From Brachionus manjavacas (Eukaryota > Rotifera > Eurotatoria > Ploima > Brachionidae): a stretch of 64,000 nucleotides of DNA. A program made the translations under genes and the position numbers. The stretch is taken from the NCBI GenBank assembly GCA_019054805.1, contig JAHQIY010000003.1, forward strand, positions 930,001-994,000, written 5' to 3'. Below the pieces are notes generated by a model. That model was not told where the DNA came from. It did not search any database and saw nothing but the letters and a program-made list of their open reading frames with translations. Every line of letters starts with the position of its first letter. Positions within the stretch are counted from its first letter, which is position 1. Shown piece by piece: positions 20,795 to 32,610 of the stretch.

Positions 20795-21800
20795 CAACCA
20801 ATTTGGTTAAATCAATGGCATTGTGAATTTTGGTACAAAAAACAAATACAAAATATAAAAAATGCCAAAGCTCAGGTTCTGAAGGAGCAAAACATGTCCT
20901 GTAAATTGTAGCAACTGAATCATCCTTTGTACCACCATTATACTGATTCTGCAAAACTCTGCAATACATCTGCAAAATTCAGAATTTTGTGAATTTTAGT
21001 ACAAAAACAGAAACAAAATATAAATTACACCAGAGATTTGATTTTGACAAACCAAAAAGTATTCTGTATATTAGAGAACTTAAATTCAGCGCAAAGACAA
21101 CTTAAGAAGATGCAACTATTCTGCAGAGTAATTTAAGCATATTTAAATGTGTTCGGATTTTTTAGAAATTTTTGCAGGGGTTATTTGGGTGATCCAATTA
21201 ATTGAACCTGCTTAAAAAAATTTAATTTCTTCATTTTATGAAATTTTTAGCTTACTTTTTGTTTTTATTTTATGAATATACAAAAATACAAAAAATGAGG
21301 TCTTTGATCATCGATATGACTTCAGTTAGAGACACTTTTTTCTTCGCTGAATAGTTTTTTTTTTAAATAATAAAAAAAAAATTTTCAAGACACATTTAGA
21401 ACATAACAAAATTTTAAAATTCTATACTTTTGGGTTGCTTAGTGTGAATTTAAATGTGGTTTAAATGCTTTGCAAGATTTTGAATCTGGGATTATACATT
21501 AAGTGGTGGTACAGAGGATGTACCAGATGCTACAATATACAGAATACTTTTTGGTTTGTCCAAATCAAATCTCTGGTGTAATTTATATTTTGTTTCTGTT
21601 TTTGTACTAAAATTCACAAAATTCTGAATTTTGCAGATGTATTGCAGATATTGGTGGTACAAAGGATGTTTCAGTTGCTACAATTTACTGGACATGTTTT
21701 GCTCCTTCAGAACCTGAGCTTTGGCATTTTTTATATTTTGTATTTGTTTTTTTATACCAAAATTCACAATGCCATTGATTTAACAAAATTCGAAACAAAA
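20795..21800. mobile_element. foldback element with arms of about 270 bp
   Basis: 20806-21070 is inverted at about 21537-21790 (for example CAATGGCATTGTGAATTTTG against its complement ending at 21778). Each arm is made of two related units of about 175 bp, both starting GTGAATTTT(G/A)GTACAAAAA. The two ORFs called in the arms (minus 20709-20975, plus 21642-21857) are the same repeat read from each side. I do not regard them as genes. Confidence 0.75.
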
Positions 21801-22251
21801 ATAAATATTTTATTACATATAGAGGTGAATACAGTGACTTATTCCTACTTTTATTAGAAATTTTTGAATGAACTTTTGGTACAAAATATACATTTGGAGG
21901 CTAGTCATTTTTATAGAAGAATTGAAAATAGCATTAACTTAATTATCTTTAAATTTTGTCAAATTTTTGTAAAATTTGATCCAAAATTCTAATTATTTTG
22001 TTAATGAATATTTTTTCTATTTATTTTTAAAATTTAATTTTTTCTTCCTTTTTTTATCAATAAATGAATTCCCTGTAAAAGGGTTGACACCAGTCTCTTC
22101 GATTCAATTGAATATTTAAACTCTATGCAATATTCAGTATCTAAATAAATATACATTTTTATTAGTACAAAATATTTCAATTACAAACAAATCTAGCTAA
22201 AACCATTGATAAAACATAAATTCAAATATTGACTCCTGAAACCATTATGCA
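21801..22251. other. AT-rich spacer downstream of GPCR 2
   Basis: Nothing recognisable. This should contain the GPCR 2 3' UTR. Confidence 0.3.
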
Positions 22252-23262
22252 TTAAGCGTGCCGAACTTCACTTGACGATACAGTCGTTGACTTTTTAAAT
22301 AAAGTTCTGATGCATTTTATTTCAGGGTTATAAACAATTGACAAAATAGGTACAAAAGTTTGGAATGTAATAAATACTGCCCGAAACGCTGGCCTCAATT
22401 CAACAAACAAATCATCTACATTAACAAACTCGACATCCAAATCCAAGTACTTGAAATTTTGATAGGAAGCAAGCACCATGGCTACATTGACCACAATAGA
22501 TACCATTGAGCTAAGGACATTGAAAATATTTATTAAAATAAATTGTTTGGCAAATTTTAGATGGGACCGATTTGTTGAAAAATATTGCTGCTTTCTGTGT
22601 TTATTCAAATTGGTATTTTTTGAATGAAGCTGGTGAAGTATTTTAGTGTACAAATACACTACTAGACCGACTGGTATTAGGTTGCATAAAACAGCAGTCA
22701 CCACTTGATTGGCGATTATTAGCGAGACCCTTTTGGCGAAGCCGGGAGTGCAAAAAGACCTAGAGTAGGTTGTTTTAAGAGACATTTTAACAACTAAAGT
22801 AAACAGTCCTGCCATTAACCAAGTGACGCCTATCGGCAACATCAAGTAGGATAATTTCGAGTTGAGTTTTTTGTGAAAGTTTAGCCAGGAAACCGCTGAG
22901 TAGCGATAAATGGCAAGTAAAAGAATTGAAAAGGTGCGCAAAAACGCCAACAGACGCCAAACTATTTCGCTTAGTGTGCACACAGCTGCTTCAAGTTGAT
23001 ATTCATCCCCAAGAGTGACAGTCCGGTTGAAAAAATAGCACACAAAATGGAATATGTAGACGAAAGAAACGAAGTTCAAGTGATGCATGTAAATGTAGGA
23101 TCTTTTTTGGAGTTTTTTATTAAAAAATACGATTAGGCCGTAGAGGATGTGAATGAAAAATGAGAGAAAACGGGTGACTAAGTCCAAATAATTTGTAACA
23201 TAAAAACCGAATATTTCATCACCGTGGCTAATAGTCAAATTTGAAGCGTTCATTTTTATCAT
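22252..23262 (-). CDS. rhodopsin-type G protein-coupled receptor, divergent (GPCR 2, paralogue of GPCR 1)
   Basis: Seven-TM receptor of up to 336 residues, intronless. Two possible starts: the upstream Met, or the Met three codons later (23253), which begins MNAS like GPCR 1 and is my choice. Shared with GPCR 1 throughout: VTNYLD..TR in TM1, RSYIYMHHLNFVSFVYIFHF in TM2, VCTLSEIVWRLLAFLRT in TM3, YRYSAVSW in place of DRY, a TM4 Trp, FCTPG in loop 2, AKQFILINIFNVLSSMVSI in TM6, and ELRPAFRAVFITFQT..VYNPEIK in TM7. The two genes are convergent and 4.7 kb apart, with only repeats between, so they look like an inverted tandem duplication. The ligand is unknown. Confidence 0.85.
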   Translation of the reverse strand: MIKMNASNLTISHGDEIFGFYVTNYLDLVTRFLSFFIHILYGLIVFFNKKLQKRSYIYMHHLNFVSFVYIFHFVCYFFNRTVTLGDEYQLEAAVCTLSEIVWRLLAFLRTFSILLLAIYRYSAVSWLNFHKKLNSKLSYLMLPIGVTWLMAGLFTLVVKMSLKTTYSRSFCTPGFAKRVSLIIANQVVTAVLCNLIPVGLVVYLYTKILHQLHSKNTNLNKHRKQQYFSTNRSHLKFAKQFILINIFNVLSSMVSIVVNVAMVLASYQNFKYLDLDVEFVNVDDLFVELRPAFRAVFITFQTFVPILSIVYNPEIKCIRTLFKKSTTVSSSEVRHA

Positions 23263-23598
23263 TTATCTTATTTTGATTAAATTTTGTATAAATTTTTTTT
23301 TCTAGTAAAATCTATGAAAAAAAATTTGCTATCAGAAGGTGTTGTGAAGTTTTTTCAATTCAATTGTTAAAATTCAGAATAACCTGAATTATTTTTTAGT
23401 TATGTAAAATGTGTGGTGTTTAAGCCAACTTGCTTAATTCGAAAATGGTAATTAACTCCAATCAATTGATAAAATTCATAAATCGACTAATTTTTTTTTG
23501 ATTATTAAATCGACTTTTAAAAATCAAGGAAAAAATCTAAAGAAAGAATTGAAAAAAATCTTTATTAAAAAATAATATTTTTTGGCAAATCCTAACTA

Positions 23599-24591
23599 CA
23601 GTCGAGTCTTGTTATAGCAATGCTGATTAATACGATATTCGCTTTATAACGATATTTTTTTCAAATATACAATCCCCAATTTAATAACATGTTAAATTAA
23701 ATTGCTAATACGATGTTTCTTTAATACGAAAGGTTTATTCAGAAAAAACAAACGAATCAGTGCTAATTCATCATTTATAATACGATATTGATCTTTTAAA
23801 CAAAAAACTTGAAATTTCGAATGATTTTAATAAAAATAATCTCACTGTCACAGAACTTGTGAAAAAATATTATAGACCTCAGAGTACTGTTTTTTCTATT
23901 CTAAAGGAAGAGAATCAGGAAAAGATAAAAAACTATATGAAAATAATTTAATCAATCCTAGCTCTAAAAGAATGAGAGATTTTAATTATGTTAGACTTGA
24001 AGAGGCCCTTGATCAAATCAGTTATGTCATATAAAAATATCACTCTTTACGGTCTATTGATTCAAGCCCAGGCTATTAAATATGCAACTATGTTAATCAA
24101 ACTGATTTTAAAGCTAGCAATGAGTGTTTAAATGAATTAAAAAAAGGCATAATATTACCTTTAACGAGGTAATATTATGAGTGAGGTGAGGTAATTAGTT
24201 TAATATTAAACAATTCCTTTGTTATGTTAGAAGAAAATCATGGTCTTTTTTAGTTAAAAAAAATTTAATTTAATACCCATATTAAATTATTGCATAGATA
24301 AACTACGATTGTATTTTGCCCAAAAGAACGAAGACTGTTCTTTATTCACGATCAGTTGTCTAAAATGGATCAATTTTGAAGCGTCGATCAGTCTTTTCAA
24401 AGTAAAATTGATAAATATTTATCTTTTTAATCTATTTTTTATTTTTTAATAAACAATAATTCCTTTAAAAAAAATTTATTTGCTATATTTTTCTTCCCAT
24501 TCTTTAAAATGCAAATTTGATTAATACGAAATTAGTTAATACGATGTCCACTTTTTCTGCCTAAACACATCGTATTATCCAGACTCGACTA
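23599..24591 (+). mobile_element. pogo-like element, about 1 kb
   Basis: The left end CAGTCGAGTCTTGTTATA and the inverted right end TAGTCGAGTCTGGATAATAC are each flanked by TA (23597-23598 and 24592-24593). Left and right subterminal regions share many AATACGAT words. The CAGTCGA(G/A)-C start is typical of pogo ends. It contains a decayed CENP-B-type N terminus. Confidence 0.75.
23780..24140 (+). pseudogene. pogo/CENP-B-type transposase N-terminal fragment
   Basis: The plus frame reads DIDLLNKKLEISNDFNKNNL, then TVTELVKKYYRPQSTVFSILKEENQEKI, a psq/CENP-B helix-turn-helix. After a stop, further shifted pieces read RLEEALDQ, NITLYGLLIQAQAIKYA and QTDFKASNECLNELKKG, matching the second (Tc5-type) HTH of this family (G-L-QAKA, F-AS-GWL). 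The DDE core is missing. Confidence 0.65.
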
Positions 24592-24593
24592 TA

Positions 24594-25170
24594 CTCGTTT
24601 CGAGATTAATTAGTTGTTTTATAGTCAACTAGAAAAATTATTCGATTTAATAATCGACTATCGATTGCCAAAACTATTCAAAATTTTATTTTAAAACCGC
24701 GAATAATCTATTTTTACTTAATCAAAATATTTAAAATATCAGTGATTTTTCTCTTTAAATATGTCTAAATATACTAAATGAATTTACATGATGTGCAGTT
24801 TGTAGGTATTTAGAAGATATTTCGCCTTCTTTTAAGAAATCAGTAATGAAATTCCATTTAATATTCAATGCAATATTTTTAGTTTTATTCAGAATTTAAA
24901 AGTAAGCAAAGATTAGAATGTCAATGTGAAAATTTATGAAATAAACTTGAAAAAAAATTCAATTTCAAAAATAGTTTCTTATCTTGTTATAAAAAAAATC
25001 CAAGTGAGAAAATTTTATATAATATTCTTCTTTCATATTTTTTCTGAAATAGCTTTGGCTCGGTAAGAAAACCAACAAATAATTAATTATTTAGTATAAG
25101 GTAGTTTGATTATTCAAAATATGTTCAATTAAAATAAACAAGTAAAAAAGGATAACTCCTTTTTAATATT
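24594..25170. other. AT-rich spacer
   Basis: No coding region or convincing repeat seen. Confidence 0.3.
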
Positions 25171-25470
25171 AGAGGCAGAGTTGGTCAAAGTCAAACTTTA
25201 AAGTCAGAATCGTTAAAAGTCAAAGTCTGACTTTGACTTGAGTCCACTCAAGTCAACTTAATTATTTTCAGGCTATAACATTAGACCTCATCATTCTATA
25301 TTAGCACCAAATTACAGAAAATTAACAATGATAAAATTTAATTTCAAAACATTGAAATTCGAGAACCAAATTTTATTTAAAACAAAAATTAAAAAAAAAT
25401 TTCTAATTTTAGTCCAAGTCCAGACTTGACTTTGACTTCATGACTTTGACTTTTGACCAACTCTAATTTA
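25171..25470. mobile_element. MITE built of AAGTC/GACTT words
   Basis: The ends AGAGTTGGTCAAAGTCAAA (about 25178) and TTTGACTTTTGACCAACTCT (to about 25467) are inverted repeats. Internally AAAGTCAAAGTC and GACTTTGACTT alternate. Related sequence at 45165-45225 and 55755-56446. About 290 bp, non-coding. Confidence 0.7.
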
Positions 25471-25751
25471 GAGGGAATATTTATTTCTTAAAATTGATAT
25501 TTCAACAACATAAAACTTGAAGGGACTTAGGAAAATTCTTATGTTCCATTAAGGATCTAAAAAAAATTAAAAAAATTTTACGATTAAATTTTAAGAGGAC
25601 TTGAGAAAAACTGTAAACTCGGGTTTTAAACTGCGGGGTTAAAAAACGAAAATTCATTTTAAATGCAGATATTTAACATGTGTTTCTAATTTTTTCAAAG
25701 ATAGTTTATACGGACAAAAACTGAATTTTTTATTGTAATGTCTCATTAAAT

Positions 25752-25973
25752 GTGCAAAAAACAAGTCCAAAATTTATATTCAAAAAATTGTCCCTTGGAT
25801 TTAATGCATGCCTTAATTTTGAATTATCGAATTTAAAGCGTCATTTAGTTCTAAAACTTTACAAGAAGACGGGTGAAGAAGAACAAGTTTTTGAGAATCT
25901 TGAGACAGGCGAGTTATCTCCAACACAACGTCCAGAATTTAGCTTAAAAGAATTTATGTTTCCATGTCATTAA
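25752..25973 (+). CDS. unrecognised ORF, possibly upstream part of the following retroelement
   Basis: 73 codons with protein-like composition (LKRHLVLKLYKKTGEEEQVF ... SPTQRPEFSLKE) ending just before an RT fragment in a different frame. No motif that I know. It could be host exon, LINE or chance. Confidence 0.2.
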   Translation: MQKTSPKFIFKKLSLGFNACLNFELSNLKRHLVLKLYKKTGEEEQVFENLETGELSPTQRPEFSLKEFMFPCH

Positions 25974-25984
25974 AGAATCCGCGA

Positions 25985-26400
25985 AGATCACTCCTGTGTA
26001 ACAGTCTTTCATGACCTTATTTCAGAAATAAACTTAGCACGTAACAAAAGATTTATTACGCTTCTCTTGTTTATTGACTTCCGCAAGGTATTCAACCTTG
26101 TAGACCCAAACATCTTACTTTGTAAATTAGAGAGAAATGGGTTTAGTGAAAACGCTCTTGATCTTATCAAAAACTATTTCTGTGGAAGAAAACAGGCAGA
26201 ATCATTTGGTTGTCCTCTTTCTGAATTCTCTAATGTAGACCTTGGAGTTCCTCAATGCAGCGTGTTAGGTCCTCTTTTCTTCTTAATTTTCATAAATGAC
26301 CGATCTTTCTTTCTTAAAAATGACAACATAAACTATACATAAAATATTTGCTAATGATGCAATTATCAATTTAAAGGATTTAATAGCAAATTTTAAAAAT
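25985..26400 (+). pseudogene. LINE reverse transcriptase fragment
   Basis: The frame upstream of the first start codon already reads REDHSCVTVFHDLISEINLA, then FIDFRKVFNLVDPNILL (RT motif around FxDxxKAFDxV), LERNGFSENALDLIKNY, DLGVPQCSVLGPLFFLIFIND (PQGSVLGPLLF, with Gly changed to Cys) and, after a stop, IFANDAIINLK where (F/Y)ADD is expected. The changed PQG and ADD plus the stop make it dead. It belongs to a LINE other than LINE-A, judging by the sequence. Confidence 0.82.
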
Positions 26401-29333
26401 TGCTTAGAACTAGTGAACAAATGAATCAACTTATTGTGAACGAATCCCTTAACAAACCATATAATTAAAGAAATAGCAATAAACTTTCTACTCCAGGAAG
26501 TCTTGGGTTTAATTCGTTTGGCGAATTATCATTTTTTTTCTAAATTTATTAGCTCTTTTTCAAAAATATAAAACCTCCCGATTATCCTAAGAAAACAGAA
26601 AGTTCACTTCAACTGAGACTTAGCAGGTAGTTGATATGAGATTCAGTGATGAAGAAGAAGAGCAAAAAGAAATGAATGAAATGGAACCACCAAAAAAAGG
26701 TAAACCAGCTGATTTACAGAACAAATTAATGAACTAATTATAAGCCTTTTCATTTCATTGAATTTTTTAAAGATTTGGAAAATCTTTAAAAAATTCAATG
26801 ACCATATTTCAAAGAAAAATTCAATGAAAAACCATATTTCAAAGAAAAATTTTAAAAATTAAAATCTAAGCCTTTTAAAACCATTTAAAACAATCATGTG
26901 ATCATGATCATGAACTTTAAGTAGCCCTTCTTTAATCTTTATTTTAAAAATTCTTAATAAAATTAAAATTCACATAAAGTTGTCGAAATTATGGCTCAAA
27001 AAACGCTTTAAATGCTATTTAAATTATTCAAAGCGAAACAAAGTTAAATTTTGTATTTAAAATTTAAAAATCTTAATTTAAAATATTATTTTCACTTCTG
27101 ATAAAATTTTTTTAATTTTCTTGCCAATTAGAGATTTAAAAAATGATTTTCAATGTTTTAATGTTTGGTCACTTATTACTAAAATATTAATAGAAAAATA
27201 TATTTTTTTAAAATCTAAAATAAATAATTTTGTTAAGAAATTTACATTTGATCATGAACTTCACCACCCAAAAATTAGTGACTTTATGACTTTAGACTCT
27301 CTGAACAGAAAGAAATTCCTGCAAAAATTCTGGTACATTATTAAGAATTTTGTATTTTTTTAAGAATTTAGTTCATTATTTTGAACAAATTGAAAAATAT
27401 TTATGTTATTTATTTGAGTCAAAAATTCGAAAAAAATGAGCCTCGTCTGAAAGAAAATTCGCCACTCATTTGTCATGCAAAACTCTCATTTGTTTTTTCT
27501 TGTTTCTTATAAAAAAAACGGAAAATTTTTTTAATTTGTTTTCTCTTATCCTATTAACGTAAACTTTGAGTTCTAAATATGACTTTTCAATAAAAATTGA
27601 ATAATTATTAATATGCTTAAGAGAAGTGACCTTTTAACAGATCCTTGTGGAAGTGAGATCTCCAGGTTTAATTGACTATTGATCTATTTAAATTGATTAA
27701 TATTTTAAAAGCCTTTTTTTAATCTTTTAAAATATTGAAGAGATGCTTTAATTTTTGTATTAAATTTTTTATTAAGCGGAAAATTTGGTACCGAGAAGTC
27801 ACTCAATCCCAGGAAATTTGGAAAATATAAAAAATTTAGGAGATGATTATTGTTAAGTAATCATTTCAGTAATTTAGGAGTTCACTTGAATACATACCAT
27901 TAATAATTTTCAATTAATTAAAGATGATGATTGTCAATAAAAAATTGACGCTTAATTTGAACTTTTATTTTTTGTTTAAAAAGGTAAAATATTTCAAATT
28001 TTTTTACATTACAGAACAATAAATGAGTTACGAAATGAAAGTTGACATCTTAAATCTTAAATTTGAGAATTAGTTATAAAAAAAAATAGAAAATTAACTG
28101 AATTAGAAAAAAAAATTTTTAAATATTTCAAAATTTGATAAATTTATCTTCTAAAAAAACCAAAACCGCAGTCAATTTAAATAAGAATAATGCAAAAGCA
28201 ACCGGTTTAAAAAAACATCTGATTAAAAATATTAAGAAATTGAATAATTTTTAATTTCAAAATATGCAACAGTTAGCAAATAAATAAAAAATATTTGATA
28301 GAAAGGGTAATTTTAATTAACATTTTTATTTAATTTTAAATAAAGTAAGCTAATTGAATAATTATTTTGCTTGTTGAAAATAATTTCCAAATTAGAGTTT
28401 ATTATTCTTCATTTGTCGAGTATTTTCTATTTCCTTTTGGTTTATCTTAGAAATGTTTATTTTCGTAGTGGAAGCTACTCACATTTTCGCCAACAATAAT
28501 TTATAATTTATATTTTCGAATTGCCTAAATAAAATGGAAAATTGAGAAAAATTTGTTATATACCAAATTTATAACTTAATAATCCATAATTCCTCAGGCT
28601 TATGTTGTTAGTTATGCAAAAGAATATGACTCAATACGAATAAAATAAAAAACCTCTAATCAATCGCTTTATTTACTAATTAAAAAAATGAACTTTTTTG
28701 TAATTTCTTATTATTACTAAAATGCAGAATGTGTTTGCGGAAATTGATCTTTAAAATGCGCAATAAAAAAAGCAACCATTTATTTTAGTATCAAATTTAT
28801 TTTATTTTTTTTTTAATTGAAGTTTAAGTCTATGGACAAATTGAAATAAGAATTAATAGACAGTTAAATATCCATTTTACAATTAAGTAAAAAATTCAGT
28901 TTGTTAAATACAAAAAAAAGATTAAGATTATTCAACATACAATATTCTATCAAATAAAAATCGGTTAGTCCAGGGTTGCTACATTCAAGGCACCATTCAA
29001 TCAAACGAACACTAAATGCTTAATCATAATCAGTGCAATTTAAATGAGTCAGATCTTCAACTTTTGATAACTGTTTAATAAAAGAAGTATTCTCTCTATC
29101 AAATATAAGGAATAGTTTCAATATTCCTTTATACTATTCTTTATATTTGATCCAGTATATTATCATTATATCAGTATCAGTATATTTCATTTTTTTAATA
29201 AATTAATATTAATTCATAATAGATTATTACATTTTTTTATGAATTAATATAGTAATATTTGTTAATTATTATTAATAAATAAAATAATTTTAATAAATAA
29301 ATTCCAAAATATTAATATTTTGTTTTATCATTA
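26401..29333. other. AT-rich gene-poor stretch
   Basis: No supported gene. There are short internal duplications at 26740-26860 (CCATATTTCAAAGAAAAATT twice) and a hairpin at 29097-29155 (ATCAAATATAAGGAATAGT paired with ACTATTCTTTATATTTGAT). An 80-codon frame at 27121-27363 is Lys/Phe/Asn-rich and not convincing. Confidence 0.35.
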
Positions 29334-29500
29334 TTGTAAACACTCAATAGTTATCCCGGTATAATTCTGAAATTTTTGATTCACCCTAATTCTATTTAAA
29401 AAAAAAAAATTGGGTGAACCAATAGTTCACAAAACCTGAGAACAAGAATTTTTTGGATAATAAGTGAACTTTGGTTCACCTAACCGACTAGATCCAGTTT
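29334..29500. repeat. pogo-type terminus remnant and GTTCACC repeat
   Basis: TGTAAACACTCAATAGTTATC near 29336 is the complement of the end at 42800-42838. After it, 29405-29495 (AAAACCTGAGAACAAGAAT and GGTTCACCTAACCGACTAGA) recurs with changes at 62285-62360. Confidence 0.55.
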
Positions 29501-29812
29501 TTCAACAATTGAATAAAAACTTAATTATAAGTGAATTATTTATCTTTTTTTTTAATTGATTTTTTATTTTATTTTATTTATTTAACTTTATTTTTATTTA
29601 TTTATTTATTTGTTTTCTGTACCGAGCTAAAGCTCCTTCAGAATAAATTAAAAATAAAATAAAAAAAATAAAATAAAAATAAAATTAAAGTAAATAAAAT
29701 TAGATAAAAAAAAAAAAAAAGAATCAAAATAGAGTAAATAAGCTAAAAAAAATTAAAGTTGAAAAGACATAAATTGGAAAAGATTGTTTCATGTGGCACA
29801 TGTTTAAATAGT

Positions 29813-31222
29813 TCAAGTTTCAGGAAAAAAAGAAGAAATAGTAAGGTAGCAATTACACAATGGAGTTGGGTATTCAATATATCTTGATTCGAAACCTTCT
29901 TTGTATTCTTTCACCAGTCTTTCAACCAATGGAATAGAATGACTCATTCCTGTCCCATCATATTTCTCGCTCAACTCAAAAAGACGATTCGAGACTGTTA
30001 GTAATTTTAGTTTATTAAAAGCTTCATGTTGCACGATGTTGGAGGGAGTATCATATTTTAACTTAAGGATAGATCTTACTGCTGTATTCTGAGTTGCTTG
30101 TAGTTTTTTGATATTATTTTCTGAAAATGAATTTAAGCAAGGAAAAGAATAGTTTAAAATCGATCCGACTAAAGATTTATATAAATTTCCTAGTGTGTTT
30201 TGATTGATACCCCATTTTTTGTTTGACAATAATAATATTTAGCCTTTTGTTGCAGCGTTCTTTAATTTCGTCTACTAGTGTATTAAAGTTTAACTTAGAA
30301 TCAAATTTAATACCAAGAAACTTGATTTCTTTTTGGCTCACTATTCTGTTTCCATAGATTTTTAAGTTTAGATTATCACCCTCTTTTTTGTACCTAGAGA
30401 AGACTACTGAACACAACTTTTCAACTGATATCTTCATTTTCCATTTAATAAGCCATTGTTCTAGTTCGTTGGTGTAATTATTCATCTTTTTTTCTAGGTT
30501 CCCCTTTTTGTTATAAATGAAGAATGTAACTAGATCATCTGCGAAAAGCAGAGAGTATGCATTATTTGTTTTGTTTCTTTTTGGGATGTCATTAATATAA
30601 ATACTAAATAAAAGAGGACTTATTACTGAGCCTTGAGGAACATATGCAGTTATTTGATATTCGTCGCTCAATTGGTCATTCACATTTACCTTAAATGTCT
30701 TAATATCTAAAAAAGATCTAATCCAGTTAGTCAAGTAATGAGGTGGATTCATTTTAATCAATTCAAAAAGTAGACCTTCATGCCAAACCCTATCAAAGGC
30801 TTTAGAAATATCAAAAAAAAGGCCACAAACTCTTTTTTTCTATTAAATGATTCCACAATTTTTTGAATTAAAAAGAAAAGATTATCTGATGTTCGCCGGT
30901 GTTTCCTAAATCCAGATTGCTCCTGGATAAGGAGTGAATTTTGTTCCAAATAATTGTATAATCTTGAAAATACTATGGGTTCCAGGAGCTTTCCTAAACA
31001 ACTCGTTATACTAATTGGTCTATAATTTAAAGGATCTTGTAAAGAAGAGGCTTTTTTTTGAATCATAGTAATGTTCGATGTTTTCCATGCTTTAGGGACT
31101 CTACCTTCTCGAAGAGATAAATTAAAAAGTTCTATAATTTCTATTAATGAGTTTTTTAACATTAGATTATGAATTTGGTCAGGTCCTGATGCCGCTTCAT
31201 TTTTCAATCTTTTTAGAGCCAT
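29813..31222 (-). pseudogene. LINE-A ORF2, reverse transcriptase and C-terminal region
   Basis: From 31222 downward: AASGPDQIHNLMLKNS, WKTSNITMIQKK, DPLNYRPISITSCLGKLLE (RT blocks 1-2) and QSGFRKHRRTSDNLFFLI. A frameshift near 30830 hits the expected FDISKAFDRVW block. Then WIRSFLD, VPQGSVISPLLFSIYINDI and LLFADDL (catalytic ADD), and KEIKFLGIKFDSKL. Another frameshift near 30180-30230 precedes the C-terminal thumb-like part (GNLYKSLVGSILNYSFPCLN ... AVRSILKLKYDTPS ... YKEGFESRYIEYPTPL). PQGSV is preceded by Val where most family members have Gly (AYVPQG). The catalytic residues remain but the frame is broken twice. Confidence 0.88.
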
Positions 31223-31372
31223 AATTAATTCATTTAAGCAAATTGGATCATTAAAATTAGACTGATCATAATTTCTAAAGAATTCAGAGTTAGAATTAAG
31301 TATTTCGAAATCTTTATCACGATCTATTAAATCAGAATTAGGACTAAATATTGAAGATAGGAGTTCTCCAAA

Positions 31373-32610
31373 TCATTTTCCCTTTTCTTCATTAGTTTTG
31401 TATTCCTTGTCATTTAAAAACAAATTTGGGATTAAATTTGATCCTTTTTTTGATCTAAATTTATTTTTTTTTTTCCAGAATGGTCTACTTGTTAGTGGGT
31501 TTTTTCCCATTTTCTCAATAAAATCAAACCAATTTTGATTCCAGAATTTTTTTAAAGAGGCCTTTAACTCGAATGTAAGTTGATTAAATTTTTTCTTGAG
31601 ATTTTGACAGCGAGTTTTTTGAAAGTTTCTTCTTACTCTTCTACGTTCTTTTATCAGAATAACAATGTTCGGGGGAAGACTGGTTTTGTAGATTTTCTGC
31701 GAATGATAAGGAATGCTTTTATGTGATGTAGAAATAATTTTTTCTGTGATTTTATCATTTAGTTGATCTATTGTGAGGGAACTTTCAGTGATATTCACTA
31801 TTTGAGAATTTAAAATCTCGCTGAATAATTGCCAGTTTGCTTTCTTATAGTTAAACTTTTTAGCTGCTGATTTATTTTCTAATTGATAGCCCATAGAAAT
31901 CGATGCTTCGATTGGGAAATGGTCACTAGTCATGTCTTGACTATTTAGGACACAAAAGTCGGTAATTTTGTCAATTAATGAAGATGAAACTAAGAAAAGA
32001 TCAAGAATTTCAAAGTAATTCCTATTAAAAATATTGAAAGTAGGACGCTTATCATTAATTACTGAGAAGTCTAACTCATTGATTATTCTTTCCAACATTA
32101 TGCCGTTTTCATTTTCCCCTACGCAGCTTATTTGCTTTGTTCTGGCGTTAAGATCACCACCTAAAATGTAGTTTCTACATTTTTATTAACAGTTTTAAAA
32201 AACTCAAAGTTTAGAAGCATATTGGGTGGATTATAAAGACTGAATATAAACAATTCATTATTCTTTCCTAAGTTCATTTTTATACAAAGGAGTTCGGAAT
32301 TGAATTCCTCATAAGAGAAATCTTGTATAAATTCAATTCCTTCTTTAATTAAAATTGCTACTCCTCCTCGATACTTGTTGCGTGGTTTTGTTATGAATTG
32401 ATAATTGTGAAAATCAAGATAAATATTTGCCTCACTTAAATCTATCTTTAGTTCATAGAGCAAAACAATGTCTGGACATTTTTGAGCTAAAAAATTGGCT
32501 AAGAGATGAAGCCTACTAGGTAAATGAAGACAATTCCAGTGTGTAATTACTAACCTTGTTTTATTAAGAGGTTTTGTTCTTAAAATTGATTTATTTATCT
32601 TCTTGTTCAT
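31373..32610 (-). pseudogene. LINE-A ORF2, APE endonuclease and linker
   Basis: It starts with ATG at 32610, overlapping the ORF1 stop by four bases (ATGA). The first part reads THWNCLHLPSRLHLLANFLA, PDIVLLYELKID and RGGVAILIKEG, the APE nuclease pattern (N near the start, E, GGVA). A frameshift near 32161 precedes GGDLNAR (catalytic D-N) and ...SDHFPIEASI (the final SDH). The linker is basic. Target-site nicking would be its role. The first nuclease motif has Leu-Tyr-Glu where Q-E-T is usual. Confidence 0.85.

Noticed and set aside
20709..20975. 88-codon minus-strand ORF and its plus-strand relative at 21642-21857
   Set aside because: Both are readings of the same inverted-repeat arms of a foldback element; no domain, and the repeat explains the similarity.
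27121..27363. 80-codon ORF
   Set aside because: Lys/Phe/Asn/Ile-rich composition expected from AT-rich noise; no motif.
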